Part shown: positions 1 through 7,769 of the stretch, in pieces
Layout: each line of letters starts with the position of its first letter
Numbering within the stretch: position 1 is the stretch's first letter
Assembly (NCBI GenBank): GCA_030641535.1
Contig: DAOWHG010000081.1
Coordinates: 1 to 11,898 of the forward strand
DNA: 11,898 nucleotides
Direction of reading: 5' to 3'
DNA from: Mycoplasmatota bacterium
Lineage (GTDB): Bacteria; Bacillota_I; Bacilli_A; Izemoplasmatales; Izemoplasmataceae
Notes under the pieces: generated by a model
Told to the model about the DNA's origin: nothing
Databases searched by the model: none
The model's input: only the letters and a program-made list of their open reading frames with translations
Program-made: the position numbers and the translations under genes

Positions 1-362
1 AAATCTTTTGTAACGTGAATAAAGCCTTTACCAACAGCTTTCCCCACATTTAATTTACCACTATCATGTTGTAGTAAAACATGAGGATTAGTTACATATC
101 CTCTTACTTCACCTCTACTTGTTGTAGAAACCACCATTTCACCAATAGGACCTTCTCCAACAACTCTGATTGATAGTTCTTGTCCTTCTGAATACATTGC
201 TCCCATTATCACTGAATTAGTAAGTAATCTTCCAAGAGCAGCTGCACTTGTAGGCCATAAATCATGTATTTTTTGTGCATGAGCTACTAAATTTGTTGTT
301 ACAGCAGTATAAATACGTACAGTTCCATTAAACCCATAAGCTTTAATTAAATAATCTTTCAT
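1..362 (-). CDS. hslO: Hsp33 redox-regulated chaperonin, N-terminal part (runs off the left edge)
   Basis: The minus-strand reading frame starts at ATG 362 and gives about 120 residues beginning MKDYLIKAYGFNGTVRIY. It continues with features typical of the Hsp33 N-terminal domain: the stretch SAAALGRLLTNSVIMGAM, then VGEGPIGEMVVS and an RGYVTNP segment. Hsp33 is a cytosolic holdase activated by oxidation. Its C-terminal zinc site (CxC and CxxC) would lie beyond the left edge, so redox competence cannot be judged here. The start is supported by a GGTGAT ribosome site at 367-372 and by a promoter just upstream. The gene is divergent from dusB; in Bacillus these two also lie in the same neighbourhood. 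Identity is confident; only completeness is unknown. Confidence 0.93.
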   Translation of the reverse strand, partial: MKDYLIKAYGFNGTVRIYTAVTTNLVAHAQKIHDLWPTSAAALGRLLTNSVIMGAMYSEGQELSIRVVGEGPIGEMVVSTTSRGEVRGYVTNPHVLLQHDSGKLNVGKAVGKGFIHVTKD

Positions 363-378
363 AAATATCACCACAGAC

Positions 379-387
379 ATTATAGCA
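379..387 (-). promoter_or_regulatory. Extended -10 promoter of hslO
   Basis: Read on the minus strand this is TGCTATAAT, a perfect extended -10 element. The -35 region at 17-18 bases spacing (TACTAT/ATACTA) is poor, as expected for this promoter class. Transcription would begin near 372, only about 10 bases before the ATG and practically at the Shine-Dalgarno site, so the leader would be very short. The start point is inferred, not shown. Confidence 0.7.
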
Positions 388-415
388 CTAAAAATATATA
401 AATAGTATTAACACA

Positions 416-444
416 TTGCATTTATATGAAAGATTATGTAAAAT
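416..444 (+). promoter_or_regulatory. Promoter of dusB
   Basis: TTGCAT at 416-421 and TAAAAT at 439-444 are separated by exactly 17 bases. Transcription would start near 451, leaving a leader of about 25 bases that carries the AAGGAAG ribosome site at 461-467. The presence of this promoter argues against translation starting at the in-frame TTG at 416, which would lie inside the -35 box. Confidence 0.6.
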
Positions 445-475
445 AAATAGTGCTAAATTAAAGGAAGTGCATAAA

Positions 476-1459
476 ATGTTGAAAATTGGTAACATTGAAA
501 TAAAAAACAAAATTATTATAGCACCTATGGCAGGTGTTTCTAATATTGCTTTTCGAACAATTATGAAAGAATTTGGTGCAGGACTTATCTATGCTGAAAT
601 GGTGAGTGACAGAGCATTAAATTATCGTAATGAGAAAACAATGAAGATGATTAGAGTAGTAGATGAAGAAAGACCATTAACAATGCAAGTATTTGGAGCA
701 GATAAAGAAAGCATAGTACAAGGAGCAATTATTCTTGATAAAGAATCTAATTGTGACATTATTGATATAAATATGGGTTGTCCTGTATCGAAAGTAGTTA
801 AAAGTAATGCTGGGGCAAAATTGATGCTAGATCCTAAAACTGCTTATAATATTGTAAAAGCAGTTGTTGAGAATGTAAAAAAACCTGTCACAGTTAAAAT
901 GAGATCTGGTTGGGATTCAGAAAACATAAATGCAGTGGAAATCGCTAAATTATGCGAAAAAGCTGGGGCAAAAGCAATCGCTGTTCATGGAAGAACAAGG
1001 GTTCAAATGTATACTGGAAAAGCTGATTGGAGTATAATCAAAGATGTTAAAGAAGCTGTTAATATTCCTGTTTTTGGAAACGGAGATATCTTAACACCTG
1101 AAGATGCACTTAAAATGATTGAAGAAACAAATTGTGATGCAGTAATGATAGGTAGAGGTGTACTTGGTAATCCATGGTTAGTTAAACAAACTGTAGAATA
1201 TTTAGAAACTGGAAAATATAAAAAAGATATTTCCTATATTGAAAAAATAAAACACCTAATAAATCATATGAATAAATTAATTGATTTAAAAGGCGAAAAA
1301 ATTGCATTACTTGAAATGAGAAGTCATGCTGCTTGGTATGTTAAAGGGCTAAGAGGAGCTACTTATGTTAAAAGAAGAATATCTCACCTTAGTACTAAAC
1401 AAGATTTACTTAATTTGTTTGATGAATACATAGAATATTTAGAAAAAGGACCAGAATAA
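476..1459 (+). CDS. dusB: tRNA-dihydrouridine synthase B (DusB family)
   Basis: An FMN-dependent enzyme of 327 residues that reduces a uridine in the tRNA D-loop. From the ATG at 476 the FMN/substrate barrel shows IIIAPMAGVSN (13-23), the catalytic cysteine in NMGCP (C102), KSNAGAKLM (109-117), VTVKMRSGW (138-146), VHGRTR (170-175), FGNGDI (200-205) and IGRGVLGNPW (225-234). A C-terminal helical tRNA-binding domain with EMRSHAAWYVKGL follows. Length is normal for the family. A longer frame opens with TTG at 416, but the AAGGAAG site eight bases before 476 and the promoter position favour 476. Dus subfamilies are hard to separate by eye; DusB is the usual Bacillota type. The gene ends in a terminator that encloses its stop codon. 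Confidence 0.95.
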   Translation: MLKIGNIEIKNKIIIAPMAGVSNIAFRTIMKEFGAGLIYAEMVSDRALNYRNEKTMKMIRVVDEERPLTMQVFGADKESIVQGAIILDKESNCDIIDINMGCPVSKVVKSNAGAKLMLDPKTAYNIVKAVVENVKKPVTVKMRSGWDSENINAVEIAKLCEKAGAKAIAVHGRTRVQMYTGKADWSIIKDVKEAVNIPVFGNGDILTPEDALKMIEETNCDAVMIGRGVLGNPWLVKQTVEYLETGKYKKDISYIEKIKHLINHMNKLIDLKGEKIALLEMRSHAAWYVKGLRGATYVKRRISHLSTKQDLLNLFDEYIEYLEKGPE

Positions 1460-1475
1460 TAATCGGTCCTTTTTT
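1443..1475. terminator. Bidirectional intrinsic terminator between dusB and the HD gene
   Basis: AAAAAGGACC at 1443-1452 pairs with GGTCCTTTTT at 1465-1474 around a 12-base loop, and a T run follows. The reverse strand reads the same kind of hairpin followed by U residues, so it can end the convergent HD/CmpB/hflX unit as well. The dusB stop codon (1457-1459) lies in the loop. Confidence 0.88.
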
Positions 1476-1480
1476 GTTTG

Positions 1481-1984
1481 TTAATTTTTTGAAGTAGAAA
1501 AATGTGTTTTATTCCTAAATTGAATAATTTCAAAAAAGGAACAGTATTTATCTACAAGTAACACAACAAATGATTCTTTATACTTAGGTAATTTAAATGT
1601 TAAGGGCCACATGTGCTTTTCAATAATGTCTATTTCAATCTTATTTAAAGAAAAATATTTTTGAGCATTTTTTGATGCGATATGAGGATGATTAAAACCA
1701 TGGAGTCCAACGTGTGAGCTTTTAATGTGCCAATCATATAAGTAGAAATCATGTAAAAGGCCTCCTCTAGCTGCAGAATTGTAATCAAGGCCTAACTTTT
1801 TACAGACTAAATAACTTATATATGCTACTGATTTACTATGTTCAAAACAACTAGTATTTCCATGATGTATGAATTGTTCCATGGAATTTACTTCTATATT
1901 TTCAGATAAATCATTTATACACATTTCAAATTTCTTATATTCGATTGAATTTGTATTTTCTTTTTTTCTTGTCTTTCTTCTCAC
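1481..1984 (-). CDS. HD-domain predicted phosphohydrolase, 167 aa
   Basis: A small soluble protein with the metal ligand pattern of the HD superfamily: H49 (EHSKSVA), the doublet H78-D79 in GLLHDFYLYDW, further histidines at H99/H101 (FNHPHIASKNA) and H124 (EKHMWPLT), and D145 in VLLVDKYCS. The family hydrolyses phosphate esters or nucleotides, but the substrate of this subgroup is not known to me. The first 15 residues are very basic. The start is GTG at 1984, supported by AAAGGAG about seven bases upstream. It is the last gene of the hflX-CmpB-HD cluster, 37 bases after the CmpB stop, and ends six bases before the shared terminator. All catalytic positions appear intact, so it is probably active. 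Confidence 0.85.
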   Translation of the reverse strand: MRRKTRKKENTNSIEYKKFEMCINDLSENIEVNSMEQFIHHGNTSCFEHSKSVAYISYLVCKKLGLDYNSAARGGLLHDFYLYDWHIKSSHVGLHGFNHPHIASKNAQKYFSLNKIEIDIIEKHMWPLTFKLPKYKESFVVLLVDKYCSFFEIIQFRNKTHFSTSKN

Positions 1985-2004
1985 AATCCTACTCCTTTCA
2001 GTTT

Positions 2005-2020
2005 AAATATACGCATATTT
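2005..2020. repeat. Short inverted repeat in the CmpB-HD spacer
   Basis: AAATAT and ATATTT flank ACGC, giving six-base arms and a four-base loop. It sits between the CmpB stop codon and the ribosome site of the HD gene (about 1991-1999). It could form a weak hairpin in the mRNA that affects reinitiation or processing, but A/T-only arms are common in DNA of this composition. Confidence 0.35.
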
Positions 2021-2021
2021 C

Positions 2022-2876
2022 TTATTTTTTTTTGGATCTTAAGATACTTATTAAGTATTTATATCGTGTTGAAGTTGCTTTTGGATATTTTTTTAAGAAT
2101 CTTGTAATATTATTGGAATTTTCTAGCAATTGACTAAACAGACTGATTTTACTTAGGATTGTTTCACTAATTTTACTTCCACTCTTCTCTTTTAATTCGG
2201 ATAATCTCTTTGCAACCTCATCCTTATAAACGCTAATAGTAGAACCAAAGCTTGTAATTCCCTCTGAAAGAGTTTGATGGATTTGTTCAAATGTAAACCC
2301 AAATCTATCAGACACTTCATCTCTAATAATCTCCATTCGTAATATAATATTTCGTAATTTAAACATATCTCTATAAGTATAAACTGTATCAAATAATATT
2401 AAACATAAAAACCCATAAATTATAGTATACAAAGCAACATCGGGTAATTGGAGATAAATCTCATTAAATATTGGGACAGTAAATCTCCATAGTAAATATC
2501 CTCCAATACCAAACAAAATAGAGTAATCTAGCGCAATTCTACCATTTAGATTAAATTTACGATAGGAGTAGTCCCACCATCTTGTGTGGAAAATCACTTC
2601 TAATACATAAGAAGTAGCATATTCCCATATTGCTGAGATAGCACTAATAGATATTACCTGAATAGATATTAAAATAAATGGATTAATATCTATATTGTTT
2701 AACACTTCCATAAATAGTACTACTGTTATGAATGAGAAACCATAAATAGGTATGTATGGTCCTTTTAAGAAACCCCTATTAATGAATTTCTTTTCTTTGA
2801 AGGAAACATATGATGTCTCCCAAAGCCAACCAATTATTACATATATCATAAATATAAATAACAATTCTAACATCAT
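2022..2876 (-). CDS. CmpB-family (putative 'ABC-transporter type IV', PF06541-like) membrane protein
   Basis: A 284-residue protein with an N-terminal polytopic membrane domain. Helices lie at about 3-20 (IIGWLWE motif), 45-60, 66-92, 116-136 and 146-166, with the family-typical FHTRWWDYS segment near 97-105. Residues after about 170 form a charged, probably cytoplasmic helical tail. Databases often label this family an ABC-transporter component, but no ATPase gene is nearby and I see no transport signature. Two ATGs occur in tandem at 2876 and 2873; AAAGGAGG at 2881-2888 is better spaced for the second. The gene starts 16 bases after the hflX stop and its ribosome site lies in that gap, so the two are probably co-transcribed. 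True function unknown. Confidence 0.8.
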   Translation of the reverse strand: MMLELLFIFMIYVIIGWLWETSYVSFKEKKFINRGFLKGPYIPIYGFSFITVVLFMEVLNNIDINPFILISIQVISISAISAIWEYATSYVLEVIFHTRWWDYSYRKFNLNGRIALDYSILFGIGGYLLWRFTVPIFNEIYLQLPDVALYTIIYGFLCLILFDTVYTYRDMFKLRNIILRMEIIRDEVSDRFGFTFEQIHQTLSEGITSFGSTISVYKDEVAKRLSELKEKSGSKISETILSKISLFSQLLENSNNITRFLKKYPKATSTRYKYLISILRSKKK

Positions 2877-2892
2877 GGCCCCTCCTTTGGTT

Positions 2893-4134
2893 TTATTTGA
2901 TATATTTAGAATATTTAGATTTTAATATATTACTTAATTCTAATTCAATCAATGTACCTTCATTTGTATATTTTTGAGAAATGATGTGAGTATTTTCATT
3001 GAAATATGATACTAACTCACCTTCATTATATGGTATTAATAGTAAAACTTTCTCATAATCCTTAAACAATTCTTTTTCTATGATATTTAAGACCTTCTTT
3101 ATGCCTTGTTCTTCAAGTAAAGACACAATAACACTTGGATAGTGAAGCGGTTTTATTTCCTCTTCAATTAAGTCGTATTTATTGTATATATATATAACAG
3201 GAATATCTCGAACACCAATTTCTTCAAGGGTTTTATTAGTAACTTCAATTTGGTTTTCATAAAAAGTATTACTTGTATCAACGATATGGATTAATAAATC
3301 TGCCTCTGTAATCTCTTCTAAAGTAGATTTAAAAGATTCTACTAAGTTATGTGGAAGGTCAGAAACGAAGCCTACTGTATCAGTTGCAATGAACTCTTTA
3401 TTGTTGTCCAGTATTATGTGTCTTGTAGAGGTTTCAAGAGTTGCAAAAAGCATGTCTTCTACATATACTTTCTTATCAATATCTCTATGTGTACACTCTA
3501 TTAAAGCGTTTAAAAGAGTGGATTTCCCGGCATTTGTATAGCCTACAATGGCAATCTTTTTGATGCTTGATTTAGTTCTGTTTTTTCTTTGGATTTTTCT
3601 AGCTTTTACTATATCAGATAATTCTTTTCTTAACCTAGATCTATCTGCTTCAATTCTTCTTCTATCTAATTCTAATTTCTTTTCACCAGGTCCACGAGAG
3701 CCAATTCCTCCTTGTTGTCTACCAAGAGATTCTCTAAGTCCGGATAATCTAGGAAGCATATATTCAAGCTGTGCAATCTCTACTTGAAGCATTGCTTCTT
3801 TTGTTTTTGCCCTCACTGCAAAGATATCAAGTATTAACATCGTTCTATCAATAACTCTTACTCCTATTTCATTTTCTAAGTTTCTAATCTGAGATCCAGA
3901 TAGTTCATTATTAAAAATAACAATATCAGCATCAAGGTTCTTTGCAAAAGTACTAATTTCTTCAACTTTTCCTGATCCAATATAGTATTTAGCAGTAATT
4001 CTATTGATGGATTGTGTCATGGTATAAAGAACTTCGATATCTCTTGCAACTGCAAGACTAGCTAATTCTTCCATATAATAATCCATTAAACCATCACTTT
4101 TTAAATTTGCACCAACAAGGATTGCTTTATACAT
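2893..4134 (-). CDS. hflX: GTPase HflX
   Basis: A 413-residue ribosome-associated GTPase; HflX proteins bind the 50S subunit and split stalled or stress-damaged ribosomes. The N-terminal nucleotide-binding domain begins MYKAILVGANL. The conserved HflX linker GGIGSRGPGEKKLELDRR lies near 142-159. The G domain shows the P-loop GYTNAGKS (198-205), DTVGF (252-256) and NKYD (318-321), and a short C-terminal domain follows. An in-frame GTG exists at 4143, but it lies inside the GAGGTG ribosome site (4141-4146). ATG 4134, six bases downstream, is therefore the likely start. It heads a three-gene minus-strand cluster with its own extended -10 promoter. All GTPase motifs are intact. Confidence 0.95.
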   Translation of the reverse strand: MYKAILVGANLKSDGLMDYYMEELASLAVARDIEVLYTMTQSINRITAKYYIGSGKVEEISTFAKNLDADIVIFNNELSGSQIRNLENEIGVRVIDRTMLILDIFAVRAKTKEAMLQVEIAQLEYMLPRLSGLRESLGRQQGGIGSRGPGEKKLELDRRRIEADRSRLRKELSDIVKARKIQRKNRTKSSIKKIAIVGYTNAGKSTLLNALIECTHRDIDKKVYVEDMLFATLETSTRHIILDNNKEFIATDTVGFVSDLPHNLVESFKSTLEEITEADLLIHIVDTSNTFYENQIEVTNKTLEEIGVRDIPVIYIYNKYDLIEEEIKPLHYPSVIVSLLEEQGIKKVLNIIEKELFKDYEKVLLLIPYNEGELVSYFNENTHIISQKYTNEGTLIELELSNILKSKYSKYIK

Positions 4135-4154
4135 GGTTATCACCTCATAAAAGT

Positions 4155-4163
4155 ATTATATCA
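4155..4163 (-). promoter_or_regulatory. Extended -10 promoter of hflX
   Basis: Minus-strand TGATATAAT is a perfect extended -10 element. At the usual spacing the -35 region reads only TAAATA. Transcription would start near 4148, about 14 bases before the ATG and just ahead of the GAGGTG site. It lies directly downstream of the nrdJ terminator, so hflX is probably transcribed independently of nrdJ. Confidence 0.7.
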
Positions 4164-4186
4164 TAGATTTTTTTAATTATTTAAAC

Positions 4187-4211
4187 AAAAAAGCGCTGTT
4201 TAGCGCTTTTT
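4187..4211 (-). terminator. Intrinsic terminator of nrdJ
   Basis: On the minus strand AAAAAGCGCT pairs perfectly with AGCGCTTTTT around a four-base loop, giving a ten-pair stem followed by a U tract. The nrdJ stop codon (4212-4210) overlaps the base of the stem. The hairpin separates nrdJ from the hflX promoter. Confidence 0.9.
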
Positions 4212-6741
4212 AAAGTCCACATTTTAATTGTGCATTACAATTTGTACAAGTATGACAACCACCTAGGTTTTCTACAGTACCTTCTAAACAAATTGGGCAA
4301 ATATCTCCAACATCTACTCCAATATTTCGGTCTTGTCTATCTGATCTTAAACCCTTAGTTTTAGACTCTTTTGGCTCTTTTTTCTCTTCATCAAGTACAA
4401 TTCCTAATTCTTCAATATCTACTTGTTTAGGAGAAGTGATTTTCTCATCATCATCCTTAGATAATGTAAGAACTTGTGAGTCTCTACTTCCATCTACATA
4501 AACAGTTCCACCTTTTGCTCCACCTTCATACAGTCTTATGTATACTTTTTCAACATCTTCAACTGTATAGCCTTTTGGTGCGTTTACTGTTTTAGAAATT
4601 GATGAGTCTACCCAGTTTTGAATGACACATTGAAAATCAACATGTTCTTCTGGAGGTAATTCCATTGCACTAATAAAGATATCGGGTAGAGTGCTTTTTG
4701 TATATTCAGGATGAAGTTGTAAATATTCTTCAACTATAGGAGCATTAACTTCAATAAATTTTCCTAATCTTCCACTTCTAAAATACGTGAAAGCAAAATA
4801 TGGTTCAAGTCCTGTTGAAACTCCTACCATTGTGCCTGTAGAGCCAGTTGGGGCGATTGTTAGTAAGTGAGAATTTCTAATTCCGTGTTTTAATATACTT
4901 TTGCGAATATATTCTGGTAATTTTTTCATATATCCACTTTCAATAAATTGTTCTCTACTTCCGAATTCTTCTAAGAACGGGAATGAACCTTTTACTTTAG
5001 CTATTTCTATAGATGCTTCATAAGCATTTGTAGCCATAAATCTAAATACTTCATCAATTAAGATACTTCCTTCTTTTGAACCATAACGCTTATTGCACCA
5101 TATTAATAAATCGTGTAATCCCATTATTCCGAGCCCAATACGTCTCTCACCTAAAGCTTGATATTCATTTTCATCAAGGAAATATGTGGTTTTATCAATT
5201 ACGTTGTCTTGCATCTTAATTGCTGTCTTAATCGTTTTTTCAAGCTTTTGCCAGTCTACCTCAGCTTTTTCTTTATCAACCATGTTAGCCAAGTTAATAG
5301 CTGCTAGATTGCATACTGAGTAGGGTGCAAGAGGTTGTTCTCCACAAGGATTAGTACAAACTACTTTTTGTCCATATCCTTTAGCATTTGTCATTTCATT
5401 AGCATTATCAATGAAGAATATTCCTGGTTCTGCGGAATAAGTAGCACATATATTTATTAAATTCCAAAGTTCTCTTGCTTTCATTGTATGGTACGTCTTA
5501 ACACGATATCCCATGTTTTCCCATTCTCTAACATCACCAACATGCATCCATTTTTCATCGTATTCATCTTTTTCAGTTCCGCTATAAGAATCTACATCTG
5601 GAAATCTTAAATTATAATCATTATCATTTGTTACTGCGTCCATAAATTCCTTAGTAATTGCTACTGATATGTTTGCTCCAGTTAAGAATTCTGAGTTATT
5701 AACCTCATAGTGTCCACCTTTATTTACTCTATCAAAGGCAGAATCAACAATTTCTTTAGTGAAAATACCTGGTGTAATGTTACTTTGTTCTAAAATATAT
5801 TCATTTATTTGTATTTCTGATTCACTCAAAGGAATAAATCTTAATTTTGCTCTTGCTGCTGAAACAATTGAGGGTTCTTTATTTGTATCAATTAGAAATT
5901 GAAGAATTTTAGGATTTTGCATTTTAGAAATTATAAATTCAACAATATCAGGATGCCAATCAGACAACATAATCATCTGTGCTCCTCTTCTCGAACCACC
6001 TTGTTCAACTAAATGTGTTAATTCAGATAAATCGTGTAACCAACTAACTGCACCACTTGATTTACCATTAACCCCTTTAGCTAAGGAATTTTTAGGTCTT
6101 AGTGATGATCCATTTGTTCCAACTCCACCACCACGACTCATAATTTCCATAACTTGTTTACGGTGATCACTTATTCCACCACGTGAATCATGGATAAAAG
6201 GCATAACAAAACAGTTAAAATAGGTAACATTTGTGTTACTTCCTGCTCCGAAAAGAACTCTACCAGCTGGAACTAGATTTAGACTTGACACTTCATTATA
6301 AAAATCTTTAACTGTTTGCTCATTTTCATCCTCACCAAGGTGATGAGCAAGTCTTTTAGCAATTTGTTCAAAGAATAATTCTAAAGGCTTATCAATTATT
6401 CTCTTCGATCTAACAACACATCCATCAGAATCAGCATCTTCAGCATTTCGAAGATATTCTTCTTCAAGTTTAATTTTTACATAATCTCCATTAATCTCTA
6501 AAATGTTCCCAATTCCTCTTGCTGGGAATTTGGGATCATTTTTCACAATAGTTATTACTAAATCGCCTATTGCCAGCGTTTCTAAAGTTAAGTCTTTTTG
6601 AGTATACCTGTCTAACATAACAAGTCTAGATACACCTGAAAAAGTTTTTTCCATCTCTGGAGTTATAGGAAACAAGTGTTTGAAATCACTTGTAATATTT
6701 TTATTCAGTCTTTGTATTAATTCTTCACTATATTTTCTCAT
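4210..6741 (-). CDS. nrdJ: Class II (adenosylcobalamin-dependent) ribonucleoside-diphosphate reductase
   Basis: An 843-residue enzyme that makes deoxyribonucleotides with a radical generated from adenosylcobalamin, so it needs neither oxygen nor a separate NrdB subunit. Active-site residues are visible: C177 in FNCFVMPF, N464, the thiyl cysteine C466 and E468 in NPCGEQPL, the partner C477 in PYSVCNL, and the phosphate-binding PTGSTGTM loop from 631. The N-terminal 100 residues precede the barrel. The tail carries CPIC (815-818), CHTCTNC (829-835) and C841, a zinc-ribbon-like cysteine cluster typical of long NrdJ proteins, which probably also helps re-reduce the active site. The start ATG 6741 has AGGAGGTT at 6748-6755. 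No nrdD or nrdAB gene lies in the window. Full length, no damage seen. Confidence 0.95.
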   Translation of the reverse strand: MRKYSEELIQRLNKNITSDFKHLFPITPEMEKTFSGVSRLVMLDRYTQKDLTLETLAIGDLVITIVKNDPKFPARGIGNILEINGDYVKIKLEEEYLRNAEDADSDGCVVRSKRIIDKPLELFFEQIAKRLAHHLGEDENEQTVKDFYNEVSSLNLVPAGRVLFGAGSNTNVTYFNCFVMPFIHDSRGGISDHRKQVMEIMSRGGGVGTNGSSLRPKNSLAKGVNGKSSGAVSWLHDLSELTHLVEQGGSRRGAQMIMLSDWHPDIVEFIISKMQNPKILQFLIDTNKEPSIVSAARAKLRFIPLSESEIQINEYILEQSNITPGIFTKEIVDSAFDRVNKGGHYEVNNSEFLTGANISVAITKEFMDAVTNDNDYNLRFPDVDSYSGTEKDEYDEKWMHVGDVREWENMGYRVKTYHTMKARELWNLINICATYSAEPGIFFIDNANEMTNAKGYGQKVVCTNPCGEQPLAPYSVCNLAAINLANMVDKEKAEVDWQKLEKTIKTAIKMQDNVIDKTTYFLDENEYQALGERRIGLGIMGLHDLLIWCNKRYGSKEGSILIDEVFRFMATNAYEASIEIAKVKGSFPFLEEFGSREQFIESGYMKKLPEYIRKSILKHGIRNSHLLTIAPTGSTGTMVGVSTGLEPYFAFTYFRSGRLGKFIEVNAPIVEEYLQLHPEYTKSTLPDIFISAMELPPEEHVDFQCVIQNWVDSSISKTVNAPKGYTVEDVEKVYIRLYEGGAKGGTVYVDGSRDSQVLTLSKDDDEKITSPKQVDIEELGIVLDEEKKEPKESKTKGLRSDRQDRNIGVDVGDICPICLEGTVENLGGCHTCTNCNAQLKCGL

Positions 6742-6779
6742 ATTTTTAACCTCCTAAAAAAAGAAGAGAATGTATATTA

Positions 6780-6809
6780 ATTATATATTATTTTATATTT
6801 TAATAACAG
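6780..6809 (-). promoter_or_regulatory. Probable promoter of nrdJ
   Basis: Minus-strand TATAAT at 6785-6780 is preceded, after 18 bases, by CTGTTA at 6809-6804 as a weak -35. Transcription would start near 6773, giving a leader of about 31 bases. A leader this short leaves no room for a cobalamin riboswitch. In such A/T-rich DNA the -10 match alone is only moderate evidence. Confidence 0.45.
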
Positions 6810-7009
6810 TCTTGACATTTATTGAACACTGTGAAATCGCTTTGTTATAGGGAATAAAAAATAATAAAGTTACATTTTATATAATAATTGTCACATTTAT
6901 TACTTACTATTTATAACATTACTAAAGTGAGAATAAAAAATATAGAATTTTAATTTCTTTTTTCCCATATAATTTAATATTTTTTTCATATGAATTGAAA
7001 ACTAATTTG

Positions 7010-7018
7010 TGCTATAAT
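7010..7018 (+). promoter_or_regulatory. Extended -10 promoter of cdaA
   Basis: TGCTATAAT is a perfect extended -10. A TTGAAA at 6995-7000 is only 12 bases upstream, too close to act as a normal -35. Transcription would begin near 7025, right at the AAGGAG ribosome site (7025-7030) and about 13 bases before the ATG. The start point is inferred. Confidence 0.7.
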
Positions 7019-7037
7019 ATGTTGAAGGAGTGATATT

Positions 7038-7769
7038 ATGAGCAATTTTGATGTACTAATTATTAATATTTATTTATTAGCTATTTTTACATTGTTAGTA
7101 AAGACAAAAACTATTACACAAATATATCGATTATTTAAGTTGTTAAATATCGCTTTATTCATTTACCTTATTATAGTTATTATTAGAGATAACGTTCTGC
7201 TTATCGACGTCTTATTTAAAGGAACTCCTTTGATTTTCTTAATAGGAGTTATTGTCCAGACTGAGGTAATCTTAATATTGAATATTCTAGGTATTAAAGG
7301 TAATTCATTATTCAAAAATACTTTGGAAGATAATATTAAGATTGAGTTAATTAAAAGTATCGATCATTTAAGCGGTAAAAAAATAGGTGCTTTAATTACT
7401 TTTGAGAAGAATACATCTATGGACGAATATATTAGTAATGCCTTTAAAATAGGGGCTACTCTTAATAGCGAACTCCTATCTTCAATCTTTTATCCGAACA
7501 CTCCACTACATGATGGAGCAGTAATTATAAGAAAAAATGAAATAGTATGTGCTGGAGCGTATTATCCACCAACTGAAAGATTAGACATTCCTAAACAGCT
7601 TGGTTCAAGACATAGAGCGGCGATTGGAATTAGTGAAATTTCTGATTCTTTAACAATTATAGTTAGCGAAGAATCAGGAAATATTAGTATATCTGTTGAT
7701 GGTTTTTTGGATTTGGACATAAGTAAAGAATCACTACTGTTATATTTAGAAAAACACTTACAAAAATAA
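7038..7769 (+). CDS. cdaA: Membrane diadenylate cyclase CdaA (DisA_N domain)
   Basis: A 243-residue enzyme that condenses two ATP into the second messenger c-di-AMP, which controls potassium and osmolyte balance and cell-wall homeostasis in Bacillota. Three membrane helices lie at about 6-21, 35-50 and 62-83. The DAC domain follows, with TFEKNTSMDEYI (121-132), the catalytic DGA motif in TPLHDGAVII (D159-A161) and the RHR motif in LGSRHRAAIG (R191-R193), then IIVSEESGNIS. All catalytic residues are present and the length is near the family norm. The start ATG has AAGGAG seven bases upstream. In most Bacillota cdaA is followed by cdaR (YbbR repeats) and glmM. Here a terminator follows at once and neither partner is in the window. 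Confidence 0.95.
   Translation: MSNFDVLIINIYLLAIFTLLVKTKTITQIYRLFKLLNIALFIYLIIVIIRDNVLLIDVLFKGTPLIFLIGVIVQTEVILILNILGIKGNSLFKNTLEDNIKIELIKSIDHLSGKKIGALITFEKNTSMDEYISNAFKIGATLNSELLSSIFYPNTPLHDGAVIIRKNEIVCAGAYYPPTERLDIPKQLGSRHRAAIGISEISDSLTIIVSEESGNISISVDGFLDLDISKESLLLYLEKHLQK

Larger units (their letters stand above)
6742..7037. other. Divergent intergenic region nrdJ / cdaA
   Basis: About 296 A/T-rich bases with no convincing reading frame. The left end holds the nrdJ ribosome site and probable promoter, and the right end the cdaA promoter and ribosome site. Between them are a spaced inverted repeat ACAGT (6806-6810)/ACTGT (6828-6832) and tandem TTGACA/TTGAACA elements (6812, 6822). A nine-base repeat ACATTTATT occurs at 6815 and 6893. 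I see no cobalamin riboswitch core and no good NrdR box. The stretch 6840-6990 shows nothing I can name. Confidence 0.6.

Noticed and set aside
416..475. N-terminal extension of DusB from TTG 416
   Set aside because: The TTG lies inside the likely -35 box, the extra 20 residues have no family counterpart, and a good ribosome site sits before ATG 476.
1945..2133. Plus-strand frame of about 62 codons
   Set aside because: It overlaps the HD and CmpB genes on the other strand, is low in complexity (F/S/Y-rich), and has no ribosome site.
3548..3787. Plus-strand frame of about 79 codons inside hflX
   Set aside because: It is antisense to conserved HflX GTPase sequence and has no recognisable domain.
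4135..4143. GTG start of hflX at 4143
   Set aside because: This GTG is part of the GAGGTG ribosome site that serves ATG 4134, and the protein from 4134 has the normal HflX N-terminus.
7019..7033. Four-codon upstream frame (ATG TTG AAG GAG TGA) before cdaA
   Set aside because: Its ATG lies upstream of the predicted transcription start near 7025 and has no ribosome site of its own.
6742..7037. Cobalamin riboswitch upstream of the B12-dependent reductase
   Set aside because: No B12-box-like conserved G/C core is visible, and the probable nrdJ transcript leader is only about 31 bases.
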